Source of the DNA: Pontiella sulfatireligans | GTDB lineage: Bacteria > Verrucomicrobiota > Kiritimatiellia > Kiritimatiellales > Pontiellaceae | Direction of reading: 5' to 3' | Length of the DNA stretch: 64,000 nucleotides | Assembly: GCF_900890705.1 (NCBI RefSeq) | Contig: NZ_CAAHFH010000002.1 | Coordinates: 62,001 to 126,000, forward strand | Part shown: piece by piece, positions 44,740 through 53,533 of the stretch | Layout of the letters: each line of letters starts with the position of its first letter | How positions within the stretch are numbered: the first letter of the stretch is position 1 | The notes under the pieces: model-generated | What the model saw: the letters and a program-made list of their open reading frames with translations, nothing else | What the model was told of the DNA's origin: nothing | The model's database searches: none | Made by a program: the position numbers and the translations under genes

Positions 44740-45297
44740 ATGCAAAAGATCAACGAATTACTCGAACCCTATGCCGAGCTAGAGGGCGCCGTCCGCCAGC
44801 TGATGGCGCAGCTGTTCAGCGATGCATGCGGCATGTGCACGGCATGCTGCTGCCGGGCGGATATTTGCGAGGAGGCGACCAGCAGCGCATTCCTTTCGCT
44901 GCTATTGGAACGGCAAGGCGTCAAAGCCGCCGACATGGACGACCGCTACGGCTGGCTCGACCTGCACGGATGCTCGCTGGAATACGGACGACCGCCCATT
45001 TGCTACATCTATTTTTGCGACCAGCTGCTGTCGCGGCTGCCGGATGATGAAACACGCTACGCCTCAACCATGCTCGGCAAGCTGATGAACCACGTTGGGC
45101 ATCAAGCGCTCGGAGGATGGCATCTCGTCGAAATCATGGATCCTGCGGATTTGGAGAAGGTGGATGTCGACGGACTTTTCCAACGGCTTGAAGAAGCTCA
45201 GGCCGCCTTTGAAGTGATCGAAGAATTTTGCCAAACGGGCCGCCTCAGCCGTTCGGCCCGCGAAACGCTATCGGCCATCACTTCCGACGAAGACTAG
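44740..45297 (+). CDS. Cysteine-cluster protein (YkgJ-like)
   Basis: A 185-residue cytoplasmic protein. The N-terminal cluster C30-GM-C-TA-CCC-RAD-I-C43 and the later PPICYIYFCDQL match the cysteine spacing of the YkgJ/UPF0153-type metal-binding family, whose function is unknown. The ATG used is where family-like sequence starts; the open frame extends upstream into the tRNA-fragment flank without protein-like composition. It is the first gene right of the island. A related but different cysteine module is fused to a histidine kinase at 58945. Confidence 0.78.
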   Translation: MQKINELLEPYAELEGAVRQLMAQLFSDACGMCTACCCRADICEEATSSAFLSLLLERQGVKAADMDDRYGWLDLHGCSLEYGRPPICYIYFCDQLLSRLPDDETRYASTMLGKLMNHVGHQALGGWHLVEIMDPADLEKVDVDGLFQRLEEAQAAFEVIEEFCQTGRLSRSARETLSAITSDED

Positions 45298-45365
45298 CCC
45301 CGTTATCCATCCCTTCCATCGGCCGCGACCGGCCCATGAAGAGCCATGCACCAGCAACCCGTAGG

Positions 45366-47063
45366 CTACTCCTGCATCACGTCCCATTTCGGGCGTTTCC
45401 AACTGGCCTTGAAGGCATCGGCGCCGCGCTCGACGACGGTGTCGGACTTTTCGATGGCATCGAGGAACAGAACAAACGAAAACGCCCCGCCCTCGCCCAT
45501 CTCTTCAACGGCCTGCTCCGCCAACCGGTTGGGAGGCAGCAGCCGCCGGCCGTTGATGATTTCGGGATGCAGCGGAAGGCCGCCGGCAGCCTTGTAGCCT
45601 TTATAAACCAGCTCGGAGCAAACCAGCGCGTTGTCGGTGGTGAAATCAAAGTTAAGGTCATAGGGTTTGGCGTAATGCGAGAAGGCCCCCATCAACGCTT
45701 TGAACTTTTCAGCCTTCGTCACGTTCGTCCGAATGACTCCAAGATAATCGCAGCGTGCGCTGGTTTCCAATGATTGGAAAACCACGCCCGGGCGAATGGC
45801 TTCAATAACCCGGACCGGAAATCCATCCAGATCATTTTGCTCCATCATTCCAGAAACCTCGGGATACAGCGCCTTAATGGTTTCCAGAGGTTGGAATCCC
45901 AGCTCGTTGAAGTATGCATCCAGCTCTTCAGGAGTTCCGACATAAAGCGCCACGTGCGGCCAAAAGCCCGGAATTCCAATATTGGTCATGTGCCAGTTGC
46001 GCCGTTGGATCAGGATGTCGCCGGGTTCCAGCTTGGACTGATGGCGGGCGAGGATTTCGGGCGTGATCAGATAGTCGCGCTTGGCGGTGCGGATGCAGCT
46101 CATCTGAACCGCCACATTCTTCTGCACCGGCAGCATGGTCTCGAAGGCGGCGCGCTCCAGAATCGAGAGCGGATTTTCAACGAAGAGCTCCGCATTCTCG
46201 CCCAACGATTGAATGAAGGTTTTCCGGCGCGCTTTAAAGTCGGCGATGATTTCGGCATCAAGCGTAATGTCTTTTTTCACGAGCTCGAAATAGGCCGCGG
46301 CCGCATTCAGGCGCAGCACCACGTTCGGGTGGGTCAGGCGCTGCTTCATGAAAAAATAGCTGTCGGGGGGAATCCCCTCGCCCTCTTCGTTAAGCAGGGT
46401 TCCCATGAACTCGCCGCCATCGAGCAGTCCGACGAGCTGAAGGCAGGCGTTGTACTGCGTGACAAAGGCCATGTAGGCGAGCAGAAAGGCATCTGCGTGC
46501 AGCGCTGGCTCGGCGACATAGTCGATCTGATAGAAGCCGCGGTATTTTCCCTTGAGGAGATCAAATTCCAGAAAGGCCATCGCGCCGTCGCGCCAAAGCG
46601 ACCGGATGGTTCCGCGCTCCTCCTTCGAGAGGTCGCCCACCTTACGGACAAGCAAGCCATTTTCGACAAACGCAGCAACCAGGTCATCGGCGGTCTTGCG
46701 CAACATGAAGTAGCTGTCGAGATCCGAGATGATTTCGCTGCGCAGCTGGTCCGGCGCCATGTCCGTGAGCGGGCTTTTTTCAACCGGGAAAAGCGCCCAC
46801 GTAACGTAGAAGGCGACGAGCAGGATCAGCGCAACAATGACGTGCGGCAAAAACGGGCGCGTCTTCTTTTTGATGATAGCCTTCTGCACATGCAGCAGCC
46901 GGCGGTTGATGCGGTAGGATGCGATGAGCGGAATCCAGCCCAGCCCCAGAAGGATGAAGGCCGCCAGCCGATGCAGCGGATAGGCCACCTTCATGCCGAG
47001 CACGACAACCGCTGCCAGCACCAGAACAAGCGTAACGAGCAGGAGCCGTTTATTTCTCAGCAT
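45366..47063 (-). CDS. Membrane protein with C-terminal YiiX/NlpC-P60-like cysteine hydrolase domain
   Basis: A 565-residue protein with three N-terminal membrane segments (about 8-60 and 80-105), a helical middle part and, from about residue 370, a permuted papain-fold domain: GDILIQRRNWHMTNIG ... WPHVALYVG with the catalytic His, and DNALVCSELVYKGY with the catalytic Cys. Such YiiX/YebB-like domains are proposed to act on lipids or peptidoglycan-linked groups. GGAG supports the start, which overlaps the preceding CDP-alcohol phosphatidyltransferase gene by 14 bp, so a lipid-related role is plausible. Confidence 0.8.
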   Translation of the reverse strand: MLRNKRLLLVTLVLVLAAVVVLGMKVAYPLHRLAAFILLGLGWIPLIASYRINRRLLHVQKAIIKKKTRPFLPHVIVALILLVAFYVTWALFPVEKSPLTDMAPDQLRSEIISDLDSYFMLRKTADDLVAAFVENGLLVRKVGDLSKEERGTIRSLWRDGAMAFLEFDLLKGKYRGFYQIDYVAEPALHADAFLLAYMAFVTQYNACLQLVGLLDGGEFMGTLLNEEGEGIPPDSYFFMKQRLTHPNVVLRLNAAAAYFELVKKDITLDAEIIADFKARRKTFIQSLGENAELFVENPLSILERAAFETMLPVQKNVAVQMSCIRTAKRDYLITPEILARHQSKLEPGDILIQRRNWHMTNIGIPGFWPHVALYVGTPEELDAYFNELGFQPLETIKALYPEVSGMMEQNDLDGFPVRVIEAIRPGVVFQSLETSARCDYLGVIRTNVTKAEKFKALMGAFSHYAKPYDLNFDFTTDNALVCSELVYKGYKAAGGLPLHPEIINGRRLLPPNRLAEQAVEEMGEGGAFSFVLFLDAIEKSDTVVERGADAFKASWKRPKWDVMQE

Positions 47064-47715
47064 TGCGTTTGCTCTCCATGTCGATTTTCCACAGCATCTG
47101 CTGCGTCTGGTAGACCGTAACGAACAGCGCAAAGGTGGCGCCGGCCAGCACGAACGGAAGCATCTGGGCGATCTCAAACTTGCCGTCAAAGAAAATGATC
47201 AACGTGTTCGCAATAATGAAGATCAAACGCACTTCCGTGGGGCCAATGCCCATGTAGGCAATTTTGAACGCGCCGGTTGCAGCAAACGACAGGAACGAAT
47301 TGACCATGAACGCTCCAAAGAGCGCGAGGATGTAGAAAAGCAGATATTTATTGTGATCCTCCACCATCAAGCCGTAGCCGATAAGAATCGAACAGAGAAA
47401 TAGATAGTCGAGAAAGTGGTCCATGTAGTAGCCCCACTTGACCAGACCGGTATTGCGCCGCCGCCCCACCTCGCCGTCGAGCAGATCGGTGATGTATTGG
47501 CCGATGATCGCAAAGGATACCACCCAAAGAAAATGGATCCAGTGGCGGGCAAGAAAACTGAAGAGAATAATCATCGCGCACCACAGCAGCGTGGTCATTG
47601 TCAGATGGTAGGTTTCCACCCCCTTCGGCACTTTCGGAACCAGCCAGTCTTTCAGTCGGTTCTCTGCAGTGGCCAGTAGCCAAGTGCCCTCTTTTTTGTC
47701 TCCATGAAACGCCAT
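47050..47715 (-). CDS. CDP-alcohol phosphatidyltransferase family protein
   Basis: A 221-residue integral membrane enzyme with about six membrane helices. The family signature D-x2-DG-x2-[AG]-R-x(8-9)-G-x3-D-x3-D is present as DLLDGEVGRR ... GYYMDHFLD; it binds Mg2+ and CDP-alcohol. It would transfer a phosphatidyl group from a CDP-diacylglycerol-type donor to an alcohol, but the acceptor cannot be named. GGGGGA precedes the ATG used; an ATG four codons upstream is possible. It is cotranscribed with the YiiX-like gene. Confidence 0.88.
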   Translation of the reverse strand: MAFHGDKKEGTWLLATAENRLKDWLVPKVPKGVETYHLTMTTLLWCAMIILFSFLARHWIHFLWVVSFAIIGQYITDLLDGEVGRRRNTGLVKWGYYMDHFLDYLFLCSILIGYGLMVEDHNKYLLFYILALFGAFMVNSFLSFAATGAFKIAYMGIGPTEVRLIFIIANTLIIFFDGKFEIAQMLPFVLAGATFALFVTVYQTQQMLWKIDMESKRNAEK

Positions 47716-47912
47716 TCTTTCCCCCATTCCACGATTCGTCCATCGCCCAAAGCAAACCGCTTTTTAATAAATCAAGCGTTATTATTAAACAACGTCTCCC
47801 AACCTGCATGCAAATTTATTCAAGGAAGTGTTTACAAGCCGCTACGAAGTGGCTACTTCTACCCGCAACACGTTCGAAACTACGTGGGAAGATGAAACCA
47901 GGAGATTAAAAA

Positions 47913-48305
47913 ATGGCAGCAAAAAAAACTGTAAAAAAAGCACCGGCCAAGAAAGCCGTTGCCAAAAAAGCTCCGGCGAAAAAAGCCGCAGCGAAGAAAG
48001 CCCCCGCCAAAAAAGCGGTTGCTAAAAAAGCTCCGGCCAAGAAGGCTGTTGCAAAGAAAGCTCCGGCGAAAAAAGCCGTAGCGAAGAAAGCCCCCGCTAA
48101 AAAAGCTCCGGCCAAGAAAGCCGTTGCCAAAAAAGCTCCGGCGAAAAAGAAAGCCGCTGCAAAACCCAAATACACCGCCGAGCAGGTTTATAACATGATC
48201 GAGCAGGCGGCCTACTTTGCGGCAGTGAACAACGGTTTCCAGAAAGATCCTACATCTTACTGGGGTCAAGCTGAAGCAGAAATAAACGCCATGGTTAAAG
48301 GCTAA
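47913..48305 (+). CDS. Histone H1-like protein with DUF2934-type C-terminus
   Basis: A 130-residue very basic protein. Residues 1-85 are a run of AKKA(P/V/A) pentads, about fifteen copies, the composition of histone H1 C-terminal tails and of bacterial Hc1/HctB-like nucleoid proteins. The last about 40 residues ([16 protein letters not shown] ... [14 protein letters not shown]) resemble DUF2934, a short helical domain often fused to such tails. It should bind and compact DNA. AGGAG lies 8 nt upstream of the ATG. At DNA level the repeat is made of near-identical 15-bp units, which can change in number by slippage. Confidence 0.9.
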   Translation: MAAKKTVKKAPAKKAVAKKAPAKKAAAKKAPAKKAVAKKAPAKKAVAKKAPAKKAVAKKAPAKKAPAKKAVAKKAPAKKKAAAKPKYTAEQVYNMIEQAAYFAAVNNGFQKDPTSYWGQAEAEINAMVKG

Positions 48306-48330
48306 CCGCCCAAGACGAGAAGCGTTAAAA

Positions 48331-48357
48331 AGGTCGTCCTCAGGGACGGCTTTTTTT
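48331..48357 (+). terminator. Rho-independent terminator after the histone-like gene
   Basis: Stem GTCGTCC/GGACGGC (one G-T pair) with loop TCAG and seven T residues. The T-run reaches the stop codon of the convergent miaB gene. Confidence 0.82.
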
Positions 48358-49693
48358 ATGCCCCGGCCAGCTTGCCGGCGAGCGACAGCGCAGAGGCGGA
48401 GGTGATTTCGACATCTTGGAAGGTGCCGACTAAATCATTCGAAGCGTCGAGGACCCGCACAGGAAGCTTGCCCTCGGTCCGCGAGGCGAGCGCGCCTTCC
48501 ATGCGCTTGTCGGCCCGCTCAACAAGCACACGGAAGGTCTTGCCGACCATCGCTTCGTTGTGCGCAAGCGAAGTGCGCTTCAGCACCTCGCTGAGCTTGG
48601 CCAACCGTTCGCTCTTTTGCTGCGGCGTAATGTCGTCTTCCCACCGCGATGCACGTGCGCCAGCGCGCGGGGAATATTTGGCAACATAGGCCATATTAAA
48701 CTTCACCTGCTCCATCAGCTCGGCCGAGCGTTCCAACTGTTCGTCGGTCTCGCCGCTGAAGCCGACGATGATGTCGGTGAAGATGGTGGCGGTCGGCAGC
48801 AGTTCGCGGATGTCGTCGACAATCTTGAGATAGTCTTCAATGCTGTAGTTGCGATTCATGCGGCGCAACAGTTTTTCGTCGCCGCTCTGCACCGGCAAAT
48901 GAATTTGCTTGGCGAGGCATTTATAGTCGGCGATGGCTTCGATAACGTCGCGCGTCATGTCGCGCGGATGCGGCGAAGTGAAGTAGACCCATAACTCCTT
49001 GCCGCTCTTGCTGCCAATCTCGCCGACGGCGCGCAGCAGCGCGGCAAAGGAAAGCTCCTCGCCCTTTTTATCAAGGCCATAGGAATTCACGTTCTGTCCC
49101 AGCAGCGTGATCGCCTTTACGTCGTTTTCAATCAGCCGTTCGACCTCCGCGAGGATGTCGGCGCTGGCGCGCGACACTTCGCGGCCGCGGGTGAACGGCA
49201 CAGCGCAATAGGAGCAGAATTTATCACACCCGTTTTGGATGGGAACAAAGGCTTCGAAGTCGGAACTATAGGTCGGTTCGACCTGCCAGAAATCGGTGCG
49301 CTCGTCTTCGCGTTCAATGTCGTTGAGCGGATGGCGCGTCGAAAACTCAGAGGCCACGCCGGATTGGTGCAGCATGTCCGGAAGCTCGAGCAGTTCATTC
49401 ATGCGGAAAACGAGATCGAAGAGTTTGATAAACTTCACTTCGTCGGCCGGCAGAATGCAGCCGGACACAAACGTGATGAGTGGTTTCTCATTCTTCCACT
49501 GGTTCCATTTCTGGATCTTGCTGTAGACCTTGTCGATCGCCTTCTGGCGCACCGAACAAGCCACGACGCCGATCAAAGAGGCGTCCTCTTCGATCTCAGT
49601 CATTTCAAAGCCCATGCCCTCGATCACGCTGCGGATCCGCTCGGAATCCGACTGGTTCATCTGGCATCCTAATGTAACAATGCAACATTTCAT
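48356..49693 (-). CDS. miaB: tRNA-2-methylthio-N6-dimethylallyladenosine synthase
   Basis: A 445-residue radical-SAM methylthiotransferase that adds the 2-methylthio group to A37 of tRNAs reading UNN codons. The N-terminal UPF0004 domain begins KCCIVTLGCQMNQSDSE with a cluster of cysteines for the auxiliary [4Fe-4S]; the radical-SAM motif is CDKFCSYCAVPF; the C-terminal TRAM domain ends near the stop. The length is typical. GGAG six bases upstream supports the start against a longer frame. It stands alone between the histone-like gene and the reductase gene. Confidence 0.95.
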   Translation of the reverse strand: MKCCIVTLGCQMNQSDSERIRSVIEGMGFEMTEIEEDASLIGVVACSVRQKAIDKVYSKIQKWNQWKNEKPLITFVSGCILPADEVKFIKLFDLVFRMNELLELPDMLHQSGVASEFSTRHPLNDIEREDERTDFWQVEPTYSSDFEAFVPIQNGCDKFCSYCAVPFTRGREVSRASADILAEVERLIENDVKAITLLGQNVNSYGLDKKGEELSFAALLRAVGEIGSKSGKELWVYFTSPHPRDMTRDVIEAIADYKCLAKQIHLPVQSGDEKLLRRMNRNYSIEDYLKIVDDIRELLPTATIFTDIIVGFSGETDEQLERSAELMEQVKFNMAYVAKYSPRAGARASRWEDDITPQQKSERLAKLSEVLKRTSLAHNEAMVGKTFRVLVERADKRMEGALASRTEGKLPVRVLDASNDLVGTFQDVEITSASALSLAGKLAGA

Positions 49694-49714
49694 AAAAAAC
49701 TCCAGCAGGGAATC

Positions 49715-49779
49715 AGCCACGAAAGAACGCAGAGAACACAAAGACTATTCCTTAGCTTTCTTTGCGCTCTTTTGTGGCC
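49715..49779. repeat. Imperfect inverted repeat between miaB and the FNR-type gene
   Basis: Left arm GCCACGAAAGAACGCAGAGAA (49715-49735) and right arm near-complementary (49758-49779, ending CTCTTTTGTGGCC) flank a short loop. Such CACGAAAGAACGC phrases are often scattered through PVC genomes. It may act as a terminator or be a decayed repeat element. Confidence 0.55.
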
Positions 49780-49780
49780 A

Positions 49781-50446
49781 TCAAAAATAAACTTCGGTGT
49801 GGATTTGCGCGGTGGGCAGGCCTTTGTCCTGCAGCATGTCGAAGGCTTCATAGATCATATCGCAGTTGCCGCACAAAAAAGCGTTGGTTTCAGGAGGCAC
49901 ATCCAAGGTTTGGAGATATTCCGTGACGCGCCCCTTGAAGCCCCCGCCATCCTCGCGCGAAACGCAGTGGAAAAAGTTTTCGCCGTAGAAGTCGAACTCG
50001 TAGGCTTCGTCCAGCTTGGCGGTGCCGTGGATGAGGCGGTATTCGAGTTCAGGATAGGATTGCACAAAACTGTGGTAGGGCGAAATGCCGGTTCCGGTTG
50101 CAATGAACAGCAACGGCTTGCCGCGCAACCCCTCGATCAGCTTAAAGTGGCCGTAGGGCCCGCCGATGCTCACCTCTTCGCCGACTTCAACATCGCACAA
50201 CTGTTTGGAAACCAAACCGTCCTCAACGCGACGCACCAGCACCTCGACATAGTCGACACTCGAGCCTGAATAAACGGAGTAGTCGCGAATTTCCGGATCG
50301 CCGTCCAACCCGACGCGAATGTACTGCCCCGGCTCAAACTCCAGTCCAGCACGTTCAAAACGAAGCACCGCCGTTGAATCCGTCAGCCTCCGCACTTCCA
50401 GCACTTTGCAGGTTTTCCGTTTTTTCTTCGTACTCAAAATACCCAT
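49781..50446 (-). CDS. FNR-type flavin/NAD(P)H oxidoreductase
   Basis: A 221-residue ferredoxin-NADP reductase-like protein: FAD block RDYSVYSG (R-x-Y-S), the GTGISPYHSF nucleotide block, and CGNCDMIYEAFDML at the C-terminal pyridine-nucleotide side; it ends in a typical HTEVYF. It would move electrons between NAD(P)H and a ferredoxin, flavodoxin or oxidase component. There is no fused ferredoxin domain. The start is uncertain between two ATGs five codons apart; the downstream one has GGATGGG before it. A gene for a single-cluster ferredoxin lies 11 kb away, without evident linkage. Confidence 0.87.
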   Translation of the reverse strand: MGILSTKKKRKTCKVLEVRRLTDSTAVLRFERAGLEFEPGQYIRVGLDGDPEIRDYSVYSGSSVDYVEVLVRRVEDGLVSKQLCDVEVGEEVSIGGPYGHFKLIEGLRGKPLLFIATGTGISPYHSFVQSYPELEYRLIHGTAKLDEAYEFDFYGENFFHCVSREDGGGFKGRVTEYLQTLDVPPETNAFLCGNCDMIYEAFDMLQDKGLPTAQIHTEVYF

Positions 50447-50570
50447 GACTTGCCCATCCATTCAGCGTTAACGCATACAGCACCAAATCGGTCTGCTTCG
50501 CAAAGGGATCGGTTTATAATTTCCAGCCCATGGAAAGTCAACCGAACTCGACGTTCAATACCCTATACGA

Positions 50571-50600
50571 AAAAAGCGCCTCTTGCGAAGCGCTCCTTTT
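50571..50600 (-). terminator. Probable weak terminator downstream of dapL
   Basis: AGCGC/GCGCT stem with a 10-nt loop; on the minus strand the 3' side ends in a T-tract. The stem is short, so the call is tentative. Confidence 0.45.
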
Positions 50601-50620
50601 CATTTTCCAGCCGTGAAAAA

Positions 50621-51841
50621 CTAGAACTTTAGTCCCGCGGTCTTCAGACGGCTGGCCAGTTCGCCGAGCACGCGCTCGTCGTCGGCGTCGCCGGCGGATT
50701 CGAACACCGCGCCGAAACGGATGAACGGGCCGGTGTTGTCCCACGGCACAGTGGAGATGCCGAAGTTTTCAATCAGGTAGAGCGACGCTTCCTCGGCATT
50801 GGCGAACACGATGTCCCCTGCCCCTTTCGGCGCCTTGGTGTAGAGGAAGAAGGTTCCTCCCGGCATGCGGGCGTCGAACCCGACTTCGCGGAGCACTTCC
50901 ACAAGCCGGCGCAGGCGCACTTCGTAATGAACGCGGATGCCTTCGGCCAGGCTTTCGTCGGCAATGCCGGCGCAAGCGGCTTTCTGGATCGCTTTAAACT
51001 GGCCGCTGTCGCAGTTGTCTTTAATCATCGCCAACGCGCTGACCGCCCACTCGGCGCCGCAGAAGAATGCCAAGCGCCATCCGGTCATATTGTAGGCCTT
51101 CGACATCGAGTGGAGCTCGATGCAGCAGTCCTTTGCTCCCGGGCGCTGCAGCAGCGAGGTGCGCTCGCCGTCATAGACCAGCGTGGCATACGGCGCATCC
51201 TGAACAATCAGAATGTTGTGCTTCTTCGCGAAAGCGATCAGCTCGTCGTAAAACTCGGGCGTTGCAACCGCACCGGTCGGGTTGTTCGGATAGTTGATGT
51301 AGAACAGCTTGCAGCGGTCGGCCAATGCCGGATCGATTTTCCCAAGGTCAGGAAGAAATGCATTTTCCTCCAGCAACGGAATATCGACCACTTCAGCACC
51401 CAGATATTTCGAGTGCGTCGCCATCACCGGATAGCCCGGCACAGTCTGGAAGACCACATCGCCCGGGTTAACGAAAGCGAGCGGCAGCATGGCCAGCGCC
51501 GGCTTGGTTCCGATGCTGTGGTTGATTTCCGTCGCCGTATCCAGCTCAACGCCGAAAAATTTCTTCATATAGGTCGCGGCCGCCTGTTTGAATTCGGGAA
51601 TGCCGTTGTCGGCATAGCCGCGGTTTCCGGCCTTGTCGACCTCCTCCTTCAGCGCTTCGCGGATCGGCGCCGGCGCAATCTGGTCGGGCTCGCCCACGCC
51701 GAAGTCGAGGATCTCAAGATCGGGATGCAGCGTGCGCGCCTTGGCTTTCGCGCGCTTGATCTTTTCAAACTTGTAGATTTCGGTCGATTTGCCGAATTTC
51801 GCGCCGCCGATGCGGTCGGCGAAAAGCTGTTCATGATTCAT
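50621..51841 (-). CDS. dapL: LL-diaminopimelate aminotransferase
   Basis: A 406-residue fold-type I PLP aminotransferase that makes LL-diaminopimelate directly from tetrahydrodipicolinate for lysine and peptidoglycan synthesis. The start INPL-like region is KFEKIKRAKAKA ... LDFGVGEPDQ; YINYPNNPTGA and the PLP lysine in HSMSKAYNMTGWR (Lys248) follow, with PFIRFGAVFES near the end. The length and order match DapL of Chlamydiae and other PVC bacteria. AAGGAG precedes the ATG. The small gene upstream lies only 13 nt away and may be cotranscribed. Confidence 0.93.
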   Translation of the reverse strand: MNHEQLFADRIGGAKFGKSTEIYKFEKIKRAKAKARTLHPDLEILDFGVGEPDQIAPAPIREALKEEVDKAGNRGYADNGIPEFKQAAATYMKKFFGVELDTATEINHSIGTKPALAMLPLAFVNPGDVVFQTVPGYPVMATHSKYLGAEVVDIPLLEENAFLPDLGKIDPALADRCKLFYINYPNNPTGAVATPEFYDELIAFAKKHNILIVQDAPYATLVYDGERTSLLQRPGAKDCCIELHSMSKAYNMTGWRLAFFCGAEWAVSALAMIKDNCDSGQFKAIQKAACAGIADESLAEGIRVHYEVRLRRLVEVLREVGFDARMPGGTFFLYTKAPKGAGDIVFANAEEASLYLIENFGISTVPWDNTGPFIRFGAVFESAGDADDERVLGELASRLKTAGLKF

Positions 51842-51854
51842 TCGTTATTTCTCC

Positions 51855-52202
51855 TTATTTAAAACGGTCTCTTACAGGGGTTATCAACTTCTCGAGCGCG
51901 CGGTTCACCTCTTCAACATTGAACTTTTGCAGATCGAGCGCATGCGATGAATTCACATAGATTCCATTCTCAATGTCGGGGTTTTCCCGATAGAGGCCGA
52001 TCACCAGCTTTCCCACCAGAACATCCACTGCAAAATAGATCAGATCGACCACAAGGCCACCCTTGGTGTTATACTCCTTTGAATAAACAAACTGCAGGTT
52101 CCGCGCATATTCGCCCCGGATCGTAAACTGATCCTCCGTGCGCCGATGCTTGAAACCCCGCTTGCTCATGGCCGATTTAATCACTCCGCCGCCTGACAGC
52201 AT
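51855..52202 (-). CDS. Conserved hypothetical protein
   Basis: A 115-residue protein starting MLSGGGVIKSAMSKRG with AAGGAG 7 nt upstream, which decides the start. It has alternating strands and helices (RTEDQFTIRGEYARNLQFVY; GGLVVDLIYFAVDVLVGKLVIGLY) and no signal peptide. I do not recognise it. It sits 13 nt upstream of dapL on the same strand, so it may share its transcript. Confidence 0.65.
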   Translation of the reverse strand: MLSGGGVIKSAMSKRGFKHRRTEDQFTIRGEYARNLQFVYSKEYNTKGGLVVDLIYFAVDVLVGKLVIGLYRENPDIENGIYVNSSHALDLQKFNVEEVNRALEKLITPVRDRFK

Positions 52203-52296
52203 GGCATTCTCCTTGTCCCACAATTGAAAATTCAACAAAACGCCCAATCATTGGAAATCCGCCTATCGAGTCAAGGCAAGAAGGCAGAATAATTCC

Positions 52297-52510
52297 CTAA
52301 GGAAGGCTGACCTCCACCCGGAAAAAGGCGGAGGTGGTCGTTTGGCCGATGGTCAGGTCGGTGCCGCAGATGGCCTCCTGCCAGCTCAGATAATTGTCAT
52401 CATCGGGATTGACCTCGGCGGAGGTGCCGTGCCGCCGGCACCACCCCGGCCAGACGCCGTGTCCGTCCGGCGCCATGCCCGCCAGCCACGGCACATACAC
52501 CACCGGCGAG
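52297..52510 (-). pseudogene. 3' fragment of a secreted-protein gene (C-terminal module)
   Basis: A reading frame ending SAFFRVEVSLP reads PWLAGMAPDGHGVWPGW and NPDDDNYLSWQEAICGTD, the Ca-binding-like C-terminal module common on secreted proteins of this lineage and related to the end of the gene at 33145. No protein-like sequence continues upstream, so the body of the gene is lost, apparently where the transposase relic begins. Confidence 0.6.
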
Positions 52511-52621
52511 TTTTCGAAGGGTTGCGGATCACCGCCAAACCTATGATTCCGCGCAACATGCCGAAAAACCTGCCGCAAACGGTTGCCCCGTTGAAAGACC
52601 AAAGGTAGGGCGTGACCGCCG

Positions 52622-53346
52622 GGCGCGCCATGAAACGGTGCCTTCAGCGACTCGGCAACGACTGGAACGAGGCCTATGGCCACAGCATCCTCGTTGCGGA
52701 AAACTTCGTCGATCCCCAGCTTTTCCGCGGCTCGGCCTACAAGGCGCTGGGACAACCAAGGGGCATGCCCGAGCCCGCAGGGAATACTACACCAAACACA
52801 ACAGTTCCAAGCAGCTCTATGTCCGGGCGCTCCGTCCGGACGCGCTCCGGCTTCTGTGTGCAGAACAGATGCCCGAACCCTGGGCCGGCGACGAGCTTGG
52901 AGGAAAAGCTCCGCTGCCGTGCCAAGGCGGCCGAACCGCGCTCCATCCGCGAACACTTTGCGGGCATGGAGGACGATCGCAAGGGGCACAACTGGCCATA
53001 CACCCTCTCGGGGTTGTGCACGCTGGTCTTCTGCGCATCGCTCGCCGGAATGAGCAGCGGGCAGCGTGATCTGGCCGAATACGCTCGGGACATGGGCCAG
53101 GGGCAGTTGCGCGCTCGGGTTCCGGCGGACCGGAAGACCGGCGAGATTCCTGCCCCCGGCGAAACCTCCTTCTTCCGTCTGCTGAGCAAAACCGACCCCG
53201 AAAAACTGCAGGAGGCGCCGCACGGGTCGCGCGGGCTCCAGCTCGTGAGCGCCTTTTGCGGGGAAACCGGCCGCCGGCTCGGCATTGGATCGACCACCAG
53301 CCCAATGCCCGCCTGGCAACAACCAACGGGTTTTTCGGGGCGATGA
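52622..53346 (+). pseudogene. Decayed ISAs1-type transposase fused to a DUF4338 (DruA-like) N-terminus
   Basis: The order of parts is clear but the frame is broken at least twice. DUF4338 marks (NDWNEAYGHSILVAENFVDP, then FRGSAYKALG) are in one frame; TTKGHARARREYYTKHN and KQLYVRALRPDA continue in a second frame; then the first frame returns with the ISAs1 N-terminal part (EDDRKGHNWPYTLSGLCTLV, LAEYARDMG, ETSFFRLLSKTDPE). The sequence stops before the DDE catalytic core. It is a transposon relic, not a defence gene. Low purifying selection is evident from the frameshifts. Confidence 0.75.
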
Positions 53347-53533
53347 AGAAAAACAGATCGGAACCGGCCTTCCGGGTCGTGACCTCGAAGAAATCATCAT
53401 GGCTTCCAAAAGTGTCAGCCGATTCTATATGAATCAGTCATGGGAACCGCCAGCCACCTGCATATTTGGATTGCAATCCCTAGGCCTTTATGGAGAATTC
53501 GCCCTCTACGCCCAAACACAGGAATTCGATTTT

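Noticed and set aside
47913-48175. Minus-strand Phe/Ala-rich membrane-like frames
   Set aside because: They are the antisense of the Lys/Ala repeat of the histone-like gene.
52622-53346. Druantia (DruA) anti-phage gene
   Set aside because: The DUF4338 part is frameshifted and followed by ISAs1 transposase sequence; no other Druantia genes are near.
52297-53409. Minus-strand 370-codon open frame as one protein
   Set aside because: Only the last 70 or so codons look like protein; the rest is antisense of the transposase relic.
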